Under the pieces are notes generated by a model. The model was not told where the DNA came from. It saw only the letters and a program-made list of their open reading frames with translations, and made no database searches. From an uncultured bacterium (GTDB lineage Bacteria; Bacillota; Clostridia; Lachnospirales; Lachnospiraceae), in contig CAMTMP010000001.1 of assembly GCA_947073545.1 (NCBI GenBank), positions 186,001 to 250,000 of the forward strand: 64,000 nt of DNA. Reading direction: 5' to 3'. Shown here in pieces: positions 1 through 8,395 of the stretch (the first letter of the stretch is position 1; the number at the start of each line of letters is the position of its first letter). The translations under genes and the position numbers were made by a program.

Positions 1-1072
1 CAAACAGATAAATTTTGGAACTTCCTTTTGCAATCATTTCATTGCTGTATTTGTCCATGTCATGGGCTTCAATGATCAGCTCGGTTCCATTCTGTGCCAG
101 GAGGGCAAATAAGGGGCCAAGCTGCTGCACATTGTTTGCTCCGGCAACCGCAACAAAGGAGCGGTTCAGCAGGCAGTGGGCAATATCCGCTTTCAGAATC
201 CCTTCTGTGACATAAATGGTCCGTGCAAAAGGGTTTCCGATAAAATGTACCGGACTGCCGGAAGTGGTTCCCATGTTCTTTCCAGAGGAAGAGAACCAGA
301 TATACTTCGTTCCGGCTTTTTCCGGCGGGTCATTCTTGTCCTTAAAAGGTTTATCTAAAAGAATCTGCATTCCCCGGATCAGCCCGTCAACACCGACAGC
401 CGGTATCAGGATTCCTGCCGTGCGGCTGCTGAATCTCAGTGTCCAGTATCCGCCTTCATGGAGATAGAATCCCGGAACGCCTTCCACTTTGCAGCCCTGT
501 TTTATCAGCCTTTCCGTCAGAGAACGGCATAAGAAACAGGGCGGGGTACTCTTAAATCCCAGGCTGTCTATCTGCCCGTCACTAAGCCCCCGCTTCTCCG
601 AGCGCAGATGCGCCCGGTGTGCAGGGTTCAGGGACAGCATTTCAAGCAGCAGGGAGTAAGTCTGGTGTATCTCCTGCAGACTGGCACGTTCCGACTGAGT
701 GATTCCCACAGCTGTCTGTCCGCCTGTAAGGGATTCCTTTACCGGCCCCCCTGTATAAGCGTCCGTATTCTCTGAACCGCCATATCCCCAGGAAGTATCC
801 CCTGCCTGGAGGGCATCACAGATTTCCCGGTAGGCTTCGGAATTGGTAGTATTGTTGACCCTTACATACAGGTTCAGCATCCCGCCGTGTTCACCGCAGT
901 AGTTGCACCGCCACACATTCTTTACAAAATTGACATTCATCTTTCCTCTCCGGTCACCGCAGAGCGGACAGTCTGTGTAAACGCTGTCCGTCTGCCTGCG
1001 CCGGATATGCAGATGCAGAAGTTCCACCACATCCATGATCCCGAACGGGAAATCCTCTGAAAACGAGGCCAT
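1..1072 (-). CDS. DNA primase of the mobile element, CHC2 zinc finger plus Toprim (C-terminal part outside window)
   Basis: Primes DNA synthesis for the integrated element. The start is the ATG at 1072, with an AGGAGG-type ribosome site about 11 bases upstream, and the frame stays open to the window edge (about 357 residues visible). A CHC2-type zinc-binding region is seen near the N terminus, with a Cys pair at residues 35 and 38 and a second at 56 and 59 (CPLC and CNYC). Further on, a Toprim-like signature is visible: VTEG followed by an acidic DMD motif, as expected for metal binding. It lies 65 bases downstream of the preceding leftward gene, so it belongs to the same operon. Element primases of this kind often carry a helicase or replication domain further on; that part cannot be seen here. 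Confidence 0.85.
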   Translation of the reverse strand, partial: MASFSEDFPFGIMDVVELLHLHIRRRQTDSVYTDCPLCGDRRGKMNVNFVKNVWRCNYCGEHGGMLNLYVRVNNTTNSEAYREICDALQAGDTSWGYGGSENTDAYTGGPVKESLTGGQTAVGITQSERASLQEIHQTYSLLLEMLSLNPAHRAHLRSEKRGLSDGQIDSLGFKSTPPCFLCRSLTERLIKQGCKVEGVPGFYLHEGGYWTLRFSSRTAGILIPAVGVDGLIRGMQILLDKPFKDKNDPPEKAGTKYIWFSSSGKNMGTTSGSPVHFIGNPFARTIYVTEGILKADIAHCLLNRSFVAVAGANNVQQLGPLFALLAQNGTELIIEAHDMDKYSNEMIAKGSSKIYLF

Positions 1073-1137
1073 TGTCTGTGCCCTCCTTCCCTGTAGTGTC
1101 TTTCACTGTCCCTTCTGTGGTTATCCATGTACCGCCG

Positions 1138-2484
1138 TTACCCGGCTTTCTTTACCGCCAGGGAATCCAGCATGATCTGTGCCGCCGCCCGGAGGATATT
1201 GTTATCCCCTTTGTAGCCGCCGTACAGATAGAATTTCAGACTGGGAGGACGCCGCTCCGCTACTTCCGCAATAGTCTGGCCCTTGCAGACGCCCGTATCC
1301 ACGACCACCTGCCCGGCCTCTTCAAAGGTCATCAGCCTGACGATCTCCTCCACAGGCATATCAGGGGTATATCTGGCCGTTGTTTTCTCCTGTACCGTCT
1401 CTCCGATAACCGGAAGCTCCATAGTTCCTGATGCAGGTTTCCCATCAGTCGGAAGTTCCGGAACCGCTGGGGCAGCATTTCCGCCAGCCGGAAGATTCTG
1501 TCCTTCTGATACAGTTCCTTTGGTCTGAACAGTTTCAGCGGAAGATACAGTCGTTCCGAAGGGGAGAGTTGATCCGCCTAACAGCGACATCATCCCCTGC
1601 ACTGCTTTCTGTGTGTCTTCCTCTGTGCTTTTTCTTTCTGAAACAGGGAGACTGTTTTCCATGGCTTCCGTATTTTCCGTTTTGGGTGTCTCTGTGCCTG
1701 CCTGTATGGGAAGTGATTTTGCTTCCGGTGCATTTACAGGCAATTCCGCTCCTTTCGCGGCCAATACATTTTTCCGGACATCCGCCTGGGGATTCACCGG
1801 CAGACTGCTTTCTGATGATTTCTTTTCCTCTGTTTTGGTATTTACAGTTATCTGACCGCCTGAAACAGGCAGTCTGGATTCCTGCGCCGGCTTTTGCAGT
1901 TCTTTTTCACCCGTGGCTGTCGGGAATGGTCTGACCACACCTCCGGCAGGCGTCCCTGCTGACTGTTCTGCCTCACCAGATGCCTTCTGCATGCCGGCCG
2001 GAGCTGCCAGAGGATGTCCCTGGGCGGTTCCATTTAAGGGAATCCTGCTTCCATAACGGCTTCCTTCCGCCCCCATGTTGACGTCGGCAAACTGGATGCC
2101 AAAGCCTGCATCTGACAGTGCCTCGTCCATAGCCGCCTGCTGTGCTGCCTGAATATAATGCCCTCCCGGCGCTTCTTCCTTTGTACAGCTGGATGTGAAG
2201 CTGCCTATGGGGTTTTCGTCTGTACGCTCCAGGAAAACCTGTGCCTCGTAAATTGCCATCTGCTCCGTGATACGGAGGGCATTGAGCCGGATGCGCCCTT
2301 TCGGGTTCGCCAGCCGGAACCATAACTTCTTATAGGGAAGGTCCAGCTGCAGAACCATCTCCCCGTTATCCGGGGAAATGACACGGCGGAGCAGCTTCAG
2401 CGGGTTAAAGCCCGGCACCTTGTTCAGCTCTGCCACTGCGGGAATACTTTCATACATTGTTGCTGTGTGTTCGTTCTTATTCAT
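1138..2484 (-). CDS. Mobile-element protein, possible single-strand-annealing-like N-terminal domain, long linker, small C-terminal domain
   Basis: Encodes 448 residues. The start at 2484 (MNKNEH) is chosen because AAAGGAG lies just upstream; an earlier in-frame ATG would fall inside that ribosome site. Residues about 10-140 form a conserved-looking domain with WFRL, GRIRL and a YIQAAQQAA...AGFGIQF stretch, reminiscent of Rad52-like annealing proteins, where a tract of small residues precedes a GFG motif. That resemblance is inferred by eye. Residues about 150-360 are a low-complexity linker rich in Pro, Glu, Thr and Ser, with LPV recurring many times. The last 75 residues (CKGQTIAEVAERRPPSLKFYL) resemble the short C-terminal module of some exonucleases. 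It lies between the helicase and the primase. Pairing with the YqaJ nuclease would fit an annealase, but it could instead be another single-strand-DNA accessory factor. Confidence 0.45.
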   Translation of the reverse strand: MNKNEHTATMYESIPAVAELNKVPGFNPLKLLRRVISPDNGEMVLQLDLPYKKLWFRLANPKGRIRLNALRITEQMAIYEAQVFLERTDENPIGSFTSSCTKEEAPGGHYIQAAQQAAMDEALSDAGFGIQFADVNMGAEGSRYGSRIPLNGTAQGHPLAAPAGMQKASGEAEQSAGTPAGGVVRPFPTATGEKELQKPAQESRLPVSGGQITVNTKTEEKKSSESSLPVNPQADVRKNVLAAKGAELPVNAPEAKSLPIQAGTETPKTENTEAMENSLPVSERKSTEEDTQKAVQGMMSLLGGSTLPFGTTVSSAETVQTKGTVSEGQNLPAGGNAAPAVPELPTDGKPASGTMELPVIGETVQEKTTARYTPDMPVEEIVRLMTFEEAGQVVVDTGVCKGQTIAEVAERRPPSLKFYLYGGYKGDNNILRAAAQIMLDSLAVKKAG

Positions 2485-2550
2485 CTTGAAAACTCCTTTC
2501 ATCAAATAAATAAGGGATACCCTGTGCATTTTCTGCACCATATCCCATTT

Positions 2551-4827
2551 TTAACCTGCTGCTTTCAGTTTTTCTTCCGGGAACTCCGGCACAATTATCC
2601 CGGCGCTTTTTGCATAAGCCCTGTAATACAGGCGGATGCGTTCTCCCAGAAGGGTGTTCCTTCTGCTGATCTCATTCTTGTGTATGGCCATAAACAGCAC
2701 GCTCTTTTCTCCTGCCAGCACTACCTTTTTCCTGGCACGGGTGATTCCGGTATACAGAAGATTCCGATAGAGCATGATATAGTGTGCCTTCAGTATCGGC
2801 ATCAGTACGATATCATATTCGGAACCCATGGCCTTATGGATGGTGGTCGCATATGCAAGATCCAGGTTCACCAGATCCTCCGTGCTGTATTCCAGGCTGC
2901 GGTTCTCTCTGAATTCCAGGCCGATCCGTTTCCCGTCCGGCGTGTCATCTATATACCGGATGAAACCCAGGTCTCCGTTGGATACCTTGTCCGTGTTCTT
3001 CGTCTGCATGATACGGTCTCCGACACGGAATGTCTTCGGGCCGATACGCACCTCATCCTCCGTGGACTGGAATGGATTCACGATCTCCCGGATGGCAGCG
3101 TTCAGATGGTCCGAGGACGCTGCCCCTTCTGTCCGGAAGGGGGAAAGGATCTGCACATGCTCAATCCCGTTACTCTCAATTTCCTGGCAGTACCGCTCGA
3201 TGATAGCCGCTGCCGCATCTTCCTGACTGTCACAGGGCAGAAGCTGAAAATCCTTTCCGTAATACAGTTTCGTATTGCCGTCATGGATGAACCGTGCATT
3301 GTGGGCGATCAGGCTGTCCTTTGCCTGACGGAAAATTTCATCCAGCACTGTAACCGGCACAAGGCCGCACTGGATCAATTCCCTGAATACGTTTCCCGCT
3401 CCTACGCTGGGCAGCTGGTCCGGGTCTCCGACTAAGATGATCTTCGCCCCTTTTTTCAATGCGGGAAAGAATTTCCCTGCCAGCCACATATCCACCATGG
3501 AAAACTCATCCACGATCACCATGTCCGCATCCAGGCCGTCTTTTTTTCTATTGCGGCTGCCCTCATCCTCTTCGCTGACAAGGCCAAGCCCGCTGTGAAG
3601 GGTGCATGCCCCCTCAAACCCGGTGCTTTCCGCCATCCTCCGGCTCGCACGGCCCGTAGGCGCCATAAGGATGATCTTATTGTCCGGCCAGAGCCTTCGG
3701 TAAACCTCTAAAATAATCTTCAGCACGGTTGTCTTTCCTGTACCCGGAGAACCGGTGATGATGGACAGGTTGTAGAGAAAAGCCGTCCTGACTGCGGATT
3801 CCTGTTTTCCGGATGTCCGAAGCCCCAGTTCTGTCCTGACAGTTTCAATGACAGCAGAAATATCTTTCATCGGCGGCCTTTCCTCCGCCAGCAGCCTTGC
3901 AATCCGGCTGGCAGTCTCGTCCTCCTGTGCAAATACGGCAGGATGGTAGATATTGTCCCTCATGGACACCACAGAGCCGCTTAAAATCATGCCGTCTAGT
4001 TCCTTTTCCACTTCCTCCGGCCGCACACGCATTTCCGGCAGGGGAATCTTTTCGTTCAGCAGCTTAAAGGCCGCCTTGCACAAATTTTCTCTTTCCAGGA
4101 ACAGATGCCCCTGCTTTCCCTTCGCTTCGTCCAGCGTACAGTGAAGCGCACCCCCTATCCGCATGGGATCACGGGGACGGTTATCCGTCTTCCTTACAAT
4201 GGCATCCACCCGCCGGAACCCAAAGCCCGGTATCCGGCACAGCTCGAAGGGACTTTTTTTCAAAAGCTCCATACAGGCCGGCCCGAAATGCTGGTAGATC
4301 TTCAGCGCTGTCTTCGGCGTCAGCTTAAAGGGCGCAAGAAGCGTCATGATGTCGCGCAGCATCCGGCTCTCCGCATAAGAAGTCCGGATATCCTCCAGCT
4401 TGTTTTCCGTGATCCCCCGAACCTCCAGAAGCCGTTCCGGGTGATTCTCCAGTATATCCAGCGTATTTGTACCGAATTTCGCCACAATTTCAGCGGCGGT
4501 CTTTTCCCCGATGCCTTTGATCAGACCGGAACCCAGGTAACTCAGCACGCCCTCCTTTGTCTTCGGCACGATCTCGCGCCACTGCTCTACCTGGAGCTGC
4601 ATGCCGTATTTTCCGTTTACCCATTCACCGTCCAGTTCCAGCTCCACGGCATCCGTCATGGGGATTTCATAGCCGACAGCAGTGAAACGGATCAGGTGAT
4701 CCCTATACCGCCTTTTATCCCTCGCCTTTTCCGGGATGGACGTATCTGCGGTCTTCACAATGACAATGCAGAATTTATTTGACGGGTTGTGGAAGATCTT
4801 CCCGTCATAAGTTCCGATATAGCTCAT
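2551..4827 (-). CDS. RecD2-like superfamily 1 DNA helicase
   Basis: ATP-dependent 5'-3' DNA helicase of the RecD2/TraA type, 758 residues, close to the usual RecD2 length. Residues about 85-210 hold helix-hairpin-helix-like repeats (GIGEKTA, VRGITENK, IPGFGFRR). The helicase core follows: Walker A GSPGTGKTT near residue 357, Walker B DEFSMVD near 439, GDPDQLPSVG near 466, and the late motif YATTIHKAMGSEYD near 659. The start at 4827 sits 7 bases after a GGAGGTGAGG ribosome site that overlaps the stop of the small upstream gene, so the two are translationally coupled. It belongs to the leftward element operon with YqaJ and primase. It probably unwinds element DNA in replication or recombination. 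It is a second copy type: the host's own recD2 would lie elsewhere. Confidence 0.88.
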   Translation of the reverse strand: MSYIGTYDGKIFHNPSNKFCIVIVKTADTSIPEKARDKRRYRDHLIRFTAVGYEIPMTDAVELELDGEWVNGKYGMQLQVEQWREIVPKTKEGVLSYLGSGLIKGIGEKTAAEIVAKFGTNTLDILENHPERLLEVRGITENKLEDIRTSYAESRMLRDIMTLLAPFKLTPKTALKIYQHFGPACMELLKKSPFELCRIPGFGFRRVDAIVRKTDNRPRDPMRIGGALHCTLDEAKGKQGHLFLERENLCKAAFKLLNEKIPLPEMRVRPEEVEKELDGMILSGSVVSMRDNIYHPAVFAQEDETASRIARLLAEERPPMKDISAVIETVRTELGLRTSGKQESAVRTAFLYNLSIITGSPGTGKTTVLKIILEVYRRLWPDNKIILMAPTGRASRRMAESTGFEGACTLHSGLGLVSEEDEGSRNRKKDGLDADMVIVDEFSMVDMWLAGKFFPALKKGAKIILVGDPDQLPSVGAGNVFRELIQCGLVPVTVLDEIFRQAKDSLIAHNARFIHDGNTKLYYGKDFQLLPCDSQEDAAAAIIERYCQEIESNGIEHVQILSPFRTEGAASSDHLNAAIREIVNPFQSTEDEVRIGPKTFRVGDRIMQTKNTDKVSNGDLGFIRYIDDTPDGKRIGLEFRENRSLEYSTEDLVNLDLAYATTIHKAMGSEYDIVLMPILKAHYIMLYRNLLYTGITRARKKVVLAGEKSVLFMAIHKNEISRRNTLLGERIRLYYRAYAKSAGIIVPEFPEEKLKAAG

Positions 4828-4831
4828 TCCC

Positions 4832-5005
4832 TCACCTCCATAAAAACCATAAGATCAACATGCTCGCAATCACTGCAAGGACAGCGCCCGGCAGGGGAGA
4901 CAGTACCAGAAACCAGCCCAGCCGTATGAGCCGGTATACATCTTTCAGCAGGAGAAATAAGAGAACTCCCCCTATGCTCCCCAGTATCAGTGTCTTTCTT
5001 TTCAT
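4832..5005 (-). CDS. Small two-helix membrane peptide of the mobile element
   Basis: A 57-residue open frame with an ATG at 5005 and a purine-rich ribosome site (AAAGGAAACAGG) upstream. It fills the gap between the YqaJ gene and the helicase gene; its stop codon overlaps the ribosome site of the helicase. The peptide starts with basic MKRK, has a hydrophobic segment at about residues 5-20, a basic turn (KDVYRLIRLG) and a second hydrophobic segment at about residues 31-55 that ends LWFLWR. This layout suggests an integral membrane hairpin. No family is recognised. Conservation of gene order in related elements would confirm that it is real. Confidence 0.6.
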   Translation of the reverse strand: MKRKTLILGSIGGVLLFLLLKDVYRLIRLGWFLVLSPLPGAVLAVIASMLILWFLWR

Positions 5006-5058
5006 TTTCCTGTTTCCTTTCTTTTTTCTATCATCCGTCCGTATGTTCCTGCCTGGTT

Positions 5059-6123
5059 TCAGGCAGCATCCACGGCGCTGACTTTCACATGAAATGTCCG
5101 GAACTCCGATACCGTTACAAACTGTTCATAGATTTCCGGATACTGCAGCTTCAGCCGTGCCAGGTTGTCCTTGTCAACGATCATCTTGCGGACCGGATTG
5201 TATGTCACCGTATAGCGGCTCCCGCCCATATCGCAGACAGCCTTACAGCTCGTTCCCAGCTCCGCAGCCAGGATTGCTTTCAGCCTCTGGATATCGGCCT
5301 CCAGCTTTTTGGAAAATTTATCCGACTGTTTCTTCTGCTCCTGGAGCTGCATGTAACGCATCAGCGTGGACTGCATGGTGCCTTTCAGGATAATGGTTTC
5401 CGCATCCTTGTCTGCACGGCCGCAATACTGCCTGGCGCTTGCAAGGATCACATCTCCATCCTCCAGATAGGGCGGCGGAACCTGTTTCTGCACATAGCTG
5501 TTCCAGAATTCCTGTTCCAGGAATATCATTTCTTCCTCGTATGCTGTATCCCTGCGAATCTCCCGTATGATGACCTCGTCCTCCGTGTTTCCATACAGAC
5601 AGCAGAAAAATACCCGGTCCATATCCATCACGGCCATGTAATGCCTGCCCTGTGCCTCGTAATAGACCGGCACAATCTCCCGGCCGTCTTTCCACCACAG
5701 GTCTTTTGCATTATAATTGGTGGTCTTGATCTCCAGGATTGCCTCTGTGCCGTCCGGCATGGTGATAAAATAATCCACATCCGCCAGCATGAACGGAAAA
5801 AGAGGATGCTGGAACATTTTTTTGATCTGATAGATTTTAAGCCCTGTCTTACGTCCAAATATCTTTGCCACAAGGTCTTCCAGAAGATGACCCATTTCCA
5901 GAGCCACCCAGTTGGATTCATTTTCCTCCACCGTTGCGATACCAAGCTTGTCATAATAGATATCCCGTGCGGTGCGGAATGGGGAGATCCCCATGATGGC
6001 CGCCGCATCGCTGCCGCCGATCCCTTTACGTCTCCAGTCCAGCCATTCCTCACGGGTAAGGTTTTCTGTCTCCACCAGCACCAGCGGGCTGTTCCTTCCC
6101 TTCTCAAATACCATGTCAGGCAT
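5059..6123 (-). CDS. YqaJ-family viral recombinase / lambda-exonuclease-like nuclease
   Basis: A 354-residue nuclease of the YqaJ family, PD-(D/E)XK fold, expected to resect double-stranded ends for recombination by a partner annealing protein. Visible motifs in order: the family signature GIGGSDAAAIMGISPF at about residues 34-49, GHLLE at 78-82 (the conserved Glu), an Asp in LADVDYF at 113-119, and the catalytic EIK at 131-133. After residue 200 come a basic, Lys/Gln-rich helical stretch and a C-terminal domain typical of the longer YqaJ proteins. The start at 6123 lies only 3 bases after the stop of the 53-residue basic protein. The gene belongs to the leftward element operon with helicase, possible annealase and primase. 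Confidence 0.9.
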   Translation of the reverse strand: MPDMVFEKGRNSPLVLVETENLTREEWLDWRRKGIGGSDAAAIMGISPFRTARDIYYDKLGIATVEENESNWVALEMGHLLEDLVAKIFGRKTGLKIYQIKKMFQHPLFPFMLADVDYFITMPDGTEAILEIKTTNYNAKDLWWKDGREIVPVYYEAQGRHYMAVMDMDRVFFCCLYGNTEDEVIIREIRRDTAYEEEMIFLEQEFWNSYVQKQVPPPYLEDGDVILASARQYCGRADKDAETIILKGTMQSTLMRYMQLQEQKKQSDKFSKKLEADIQRLKAILAAELGTSCKAVCDMGGSRYTVTYNPVRKMIVDKDNLARLKLQYPEIYEQFVTVSEFRTFHVKVSAVDAA

Positions 6124-6125
6124 GC

Positions 6126-6287
6126 TTACGCCCCCCTTCTTGCTCTGTGTGTGAAGTTCACTGTCCGGATGATGGTACGGTTCTTCTGATACCGGGCATT
6201 TGCTTTCTGTGCAGCGGTATCCTGAAACGGACAGCCTGCCACCTGTTTTTTCCAGTTTTTACCGGCCTTTTTGTTTTTTGCACTCAT
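6126..6287 (-). CDS. Small basic protein, first gene of an element operon
   Basis: A 53-residue open frame. The ATG at 6287 is preceded by AGGCAGGT and the stop lies 2 bases before the YqaJ start, so the two are translationally coupled. The product is strongly basic (MSAKNKKAGKNWKKQ at the start, THRARRGA at the end), which suggests nucleic-acid binding or a structural role. No family is recognised. It is the first coding frame after leader cassette A, so it should be the first protein made when the leader is read through. Confidence 0.6.
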   Translation of the reverse strand: MSAKNKKAGKNWKKQVAGCPFQDTAAQKANARYQKNRTIIRTVNFTHRARRGA

Positions 6288-6470
6288 TTTTTTTACCTGC
6301 CTTTCTAAAAATGTTATATCCTCAAAGCCTGAAACGGCGTTTGGGCGGTGAAATAGTCAACAATCCAGCTGTAGAGCTGCTGGGTTGTTGACCCTCGCGG
6401 CATTCGCCAAGCCAGTTTACTGACTTTATGCTCATGCAGGCATGGCGCCTGGCTCATTGCCCGCGGGAAT

Positions 6471-6538
6471 AAAAAAGCGGAAATGACTGCCAAATCTCTG
6501 GCGTCCATGGATTTCCATGAACCATCGTCATTTCCGCT
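6471..6538 (-). terminator. Second terminator-like hairpin of leader cassette A
   Basis: Leftward hairpin with 12-base arms AGCGGAAATGAC and GTCATTTCCGCT, an internal mini-hairpin CATGG/CCATG, and a TTTTTTATT tail. Its counterpart in cassette B has arms AGCAGGAATGAC and GTCATTCCTGCT, so both arms changed together. Confidence 0.7.
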
Positions 6539-6565
6539 CTATAAGGGAATATCATCCCGTAACAT

Positions 6566-6614
6566 AAAAAAGGCCAGTAAACCACTGCCCTGAAGGCATA
6601 GTGGTACTACTGGC
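6566..6614 (-). terminator. First terminator-like hairpin of leader cassette A
   Basis: Leftward hairpin with outer arms GCCAGTA and TACTGGC and inner arms around CCACTATGCC and GGCAGTGG, followed by a run of six T. It sits about 110 bases after the promoter and before any gene, so it would end transcription unless overcome. The equivalent hairpin in cassette B has different bases but the same pairing. Confidence 0.7.
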
Positions 6615-6721
6615 ACAAAATACAAACTTAACAGCGTGTGCAATGCGGAGCATCTTCCGCATACAGCCTGAACAGACCATATCTCCCATACGGGATACGC
6701 ACAAAAATCAATTACAAGGAC

Positions 6722-6750
6722 AGTTTAGCACAAGATATGGATGAAGTCAA
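6722..6750 (-). promoter_or_regulatory. Sigma-A-type promoter of leader cassette A
   Basis: Reading leftward, -35 TTGACT (6750-6745), 17-base spacer, -10 TAAACT (6727-6722). A 16-base palindrome ATACTATATATAGTAT lies at 6758-6773, just upstream of the -35, and is a likely operator or activator site. The same promoter layout recurs in cassette B. Confidence 0.75.
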
Positions 6751-6823
6751 GCCGTCAATACTATATATAGTATTTCGGTATGTAAAAAATGCAAAATCTT
6801 GTATGTTGGGATCTTTCGGATTT

Positions 6824-8029
6824 TCAGGAAGCCTCCATATCAAACAGCGAGAGCTGTACCGGCTGTTCTTTTTTCTCGTTCTCCTTTTCCCGGCGCATCT
6901 TTTCCAGCTCTGCGATCCGTTCCGGCCCCAGCCATTTATCCGCATGGCGCCGGTCTGCGCTGAACTCCTCCAGACTCTCATATCCCTGCTCCATCAGTTT
7001 CTTTTCCAGACGCCTGACCGCAGATTCCCTCCGCTGCTGCCGCCTTTCCCTTTTGTTTTCGGAATCCCGCTTTTCCATATCGGAGGCATGTACGATCTGT
7101 ATCCCGTTACGGATATCCTCCAGATCCTGCATCAGGTCCCGGCTCTCCCGCTGTTCGGCACGGACATTCAGGATCTCAAAGGAAAAATACCTGCCGTGGT
7201 ATTCAGAGAAAAACAGTTCCGTAAAATAGTGGTTCCGCATTTTCTCCTTTATCTTATCCTGGCAGAGCCTGGCGCATATTTTGGCGATATCCATGCTCAC
7301 CGGATGGTCAAACAGCTTTTTTCCCTTGATGATCTGGCTGTCTATCTGCCCTTCAAACAGCGTGCCGTTCAGATCTGTTCTTAAATAGGATATCTTCACA
7401 TCATAAAATACATTCCCCCTCTTTTTATCCAGCTCATGCCCCAGAACCGGGCACATCCCGACACATCTCCTTCGACCGCAGTAATAAGGATCATAATTCA
7501 TTTCCCATTCCAGCGTATCCCTGTTAAACCTCGTATGCTCCCGGCAGACGCGACCCTTCTTCTGCAGCTCGAAACTGACCTCCTGCCTTCGTATCTCTTC
7601 ATCATGGAGTTTTAAGATATGCTCCACACTTCCTTCATAACAGTATTCTTCATCTGTCATATGGACTTCACAGTCATACCGGAGTACGCCGTGATCCTGA
7701 AGGTACTCATGTTTCAGCGTGCATTCCTTTTTTTCATAAGGACAGTGGATTGTTGCCATATCGTTTTCAAACGTCCATTCAATACCCATGTAGCTCATGT
7801 TGCTGTGGCACTGGAGCCCTTTACACTGCAGGCCGCAGGGAGTCTTAAAGGTCTGCTCATAGATCCACCAGCGTTCATAGATAAATCCGCCTGAATAATT
7901 ATCAAGGGTCTTTTCCTGCCATGTGGGAACGTCCACCTTTACATAGTCCGGATGATGGTCTGCGGTATATCCTTCCGCCAGCAGCCGTTTTGTTAAAGCG
8001 TTGTATTCCCAGTGTTCTTTCTCTCTCAT
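6824..8029 (-). CDS. Cys-rich mobile-element protein with C-terminal sliding-clamp-binding motif, family unknown
   Basis: Encodes 401 residues. The start at 8029 (MREKEHWEYN) has AGGAGG 7 bases upstream, better than any earlier in-frame codon. No named family is recognised. The N-terminal half is rich in Cys (CGLQCKGLQC, CPYEKKEC, YCGRRRCVGMCP), which suggests metal-bound loops. Residues about 300-390 are charged and probably coiled coil. The last 12 residues contain QLSLF, which matches the bacterial sliding-clamp-binding consensus QL(S/D)LF, exposed near the C terminus. From this I infer a replication or repair accessory protein that docks on the host clamp. It follows the small Cys-rich gene by 11 bases in an operon led by cassette B. 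Confidence 0.6.
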   Translation of the reverse strand: MREKEHWEYNALTKRLLAEGYTADHHPDYVKVDVPTWQEKTLDNYSGGFIYERWWIYEQTFKTPCGLQCKGLQCHSNMSYMGIEWTFENDMATIHCPYEKKECTLKHEYLQDHGVLRYDCEVHMTDEEYCYEGSVEHILKLHDEEIRRQEVSFELQKKGRVCREHTRFNRDTLEWEMNYDPYYCGRRRCVGMCPVLGHELDKKRGNVFYDVKISYLRTDLNGTLFEGQIDSQIIKGKKLFDHPVSMDIAKICARLCQDKIKEKMRNHYFTELFFSEYHGRYFSFEILNVRAEQRESRDLMQDLEDIRNGIQIVHASDMEKRDSENKRERRQQRRESAVRRLEKKLMEQGYESLEEFSADRRHADKWLGPERIAELEKMRREKENEKKEQPVQLSLFDMEAS

Positions 8030-8040
8030 TCCGTTCCTCC

Positions 8041-8244
8041 TTACAGCCCCTGGCAGGGGCGCATCCCGAAATAGTCTTCCATGCGGTCCCTCAGCCTCTC
8101 CGCTGACATGCCGTATTCTCCGGCAATGCAGGATTCGCAGCATGGATATCTGTATGCCAGGGTTTTTGATAACCGGGCATCCCAGCTGTTTAACTGCCGG
8201 CTGCATTTGTTACAGTCCTGATTTAACCATCTTACTTTCTGCAA
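8041..8244 (-). CDS. Small Cys-rich protein, zinc-ribbon-like
   Basis: A 67-residue frame that begins with TTG at 8244. The start is supported by AAGGAGGAGA 5 to 12 bases upstream, and no ATG fits. The Cys pattern CNKC near residue 11 and PCCESC near residue 34 could bind zinc. No family is recognised. It is the first gene after leader cassette B and is 11 bases from the 401-residue gene, so they share a transcript. Confidence 0.55.
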   Translation of the reverse strand: MQKVRWLNQDCNKCSRQLNSWDARLSKTLAYRYPCCESCIAGEYGMSAERLRDRMEDYFGMRPCQGL

Positions 8245-8301
8245 TCGTTCTCCTCCTTCCTATAGAAATTTCTATCCTCAGCCTTCCGGCATCCGGGCAG
8301 C

Positions 8302-8370
8302 AAAAAAGCAGGAATGACTCCCCTGATAGTTCGGCGTCCATAATTTCTATGAACCGGCGTCATTCCTGCT
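8302..8370 (-). terminator. Second terminator-like hairpin of leader cassette B
   Basis: Leftward hairpin with 12-base arms AGCAGGAATGAC and GTCATTCCTGCT, an internal mini-hairpin CATA/TATG, and six T at the end. It lies about 60 bases before the ribosome site of the Cys-rich gene. Paired differences from cassette A preserve the stem. Confidence 0.7.
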
Positions 8371-8395
8371 CTGATAAGAGATTATTAAATTCCCA

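Larger units (their letters stand above)
6288..6823 (-). promoter_or_regulatory. Non-coding leader cassette A: promoter, structured leader and two tandem hairpins
   Basis: This 536-base gap holds, read leftward, a 16-base palindrome, a promoter, about 110 bases of structured leader and two terminator-like hairpins (each listed separately). About 180 bases then follow before the 53-residue gene. Those contain a further inverted repeat (arms AACAATCCAGC and GCTGGGTTGTT at about 6359-6389) and a 47-64 codon open frame (6314-6508) with no ribosome site, which I do not call a gene. The stretch from about 6468 to 6775 is an imperfect duplicate of about 8300 to 8590. Confidence 0.75.

Noticed and set aside
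2467..6189. Long plus-strand open frames antisense to the helicase and YqaJ genes
   Set aside because: They lie fully opposite well-recognised proteins, have no ribosome sites and show no protein-like composition; they follow from codon bias of the leftward genes.
6314..6508. A 64-codon leftward frame in leader cassette A
   Set aside because: Its first codons lie within the second terminator stem and no ribosome site precedes any of its ATG codons. Cassette B has no equivalent frame.
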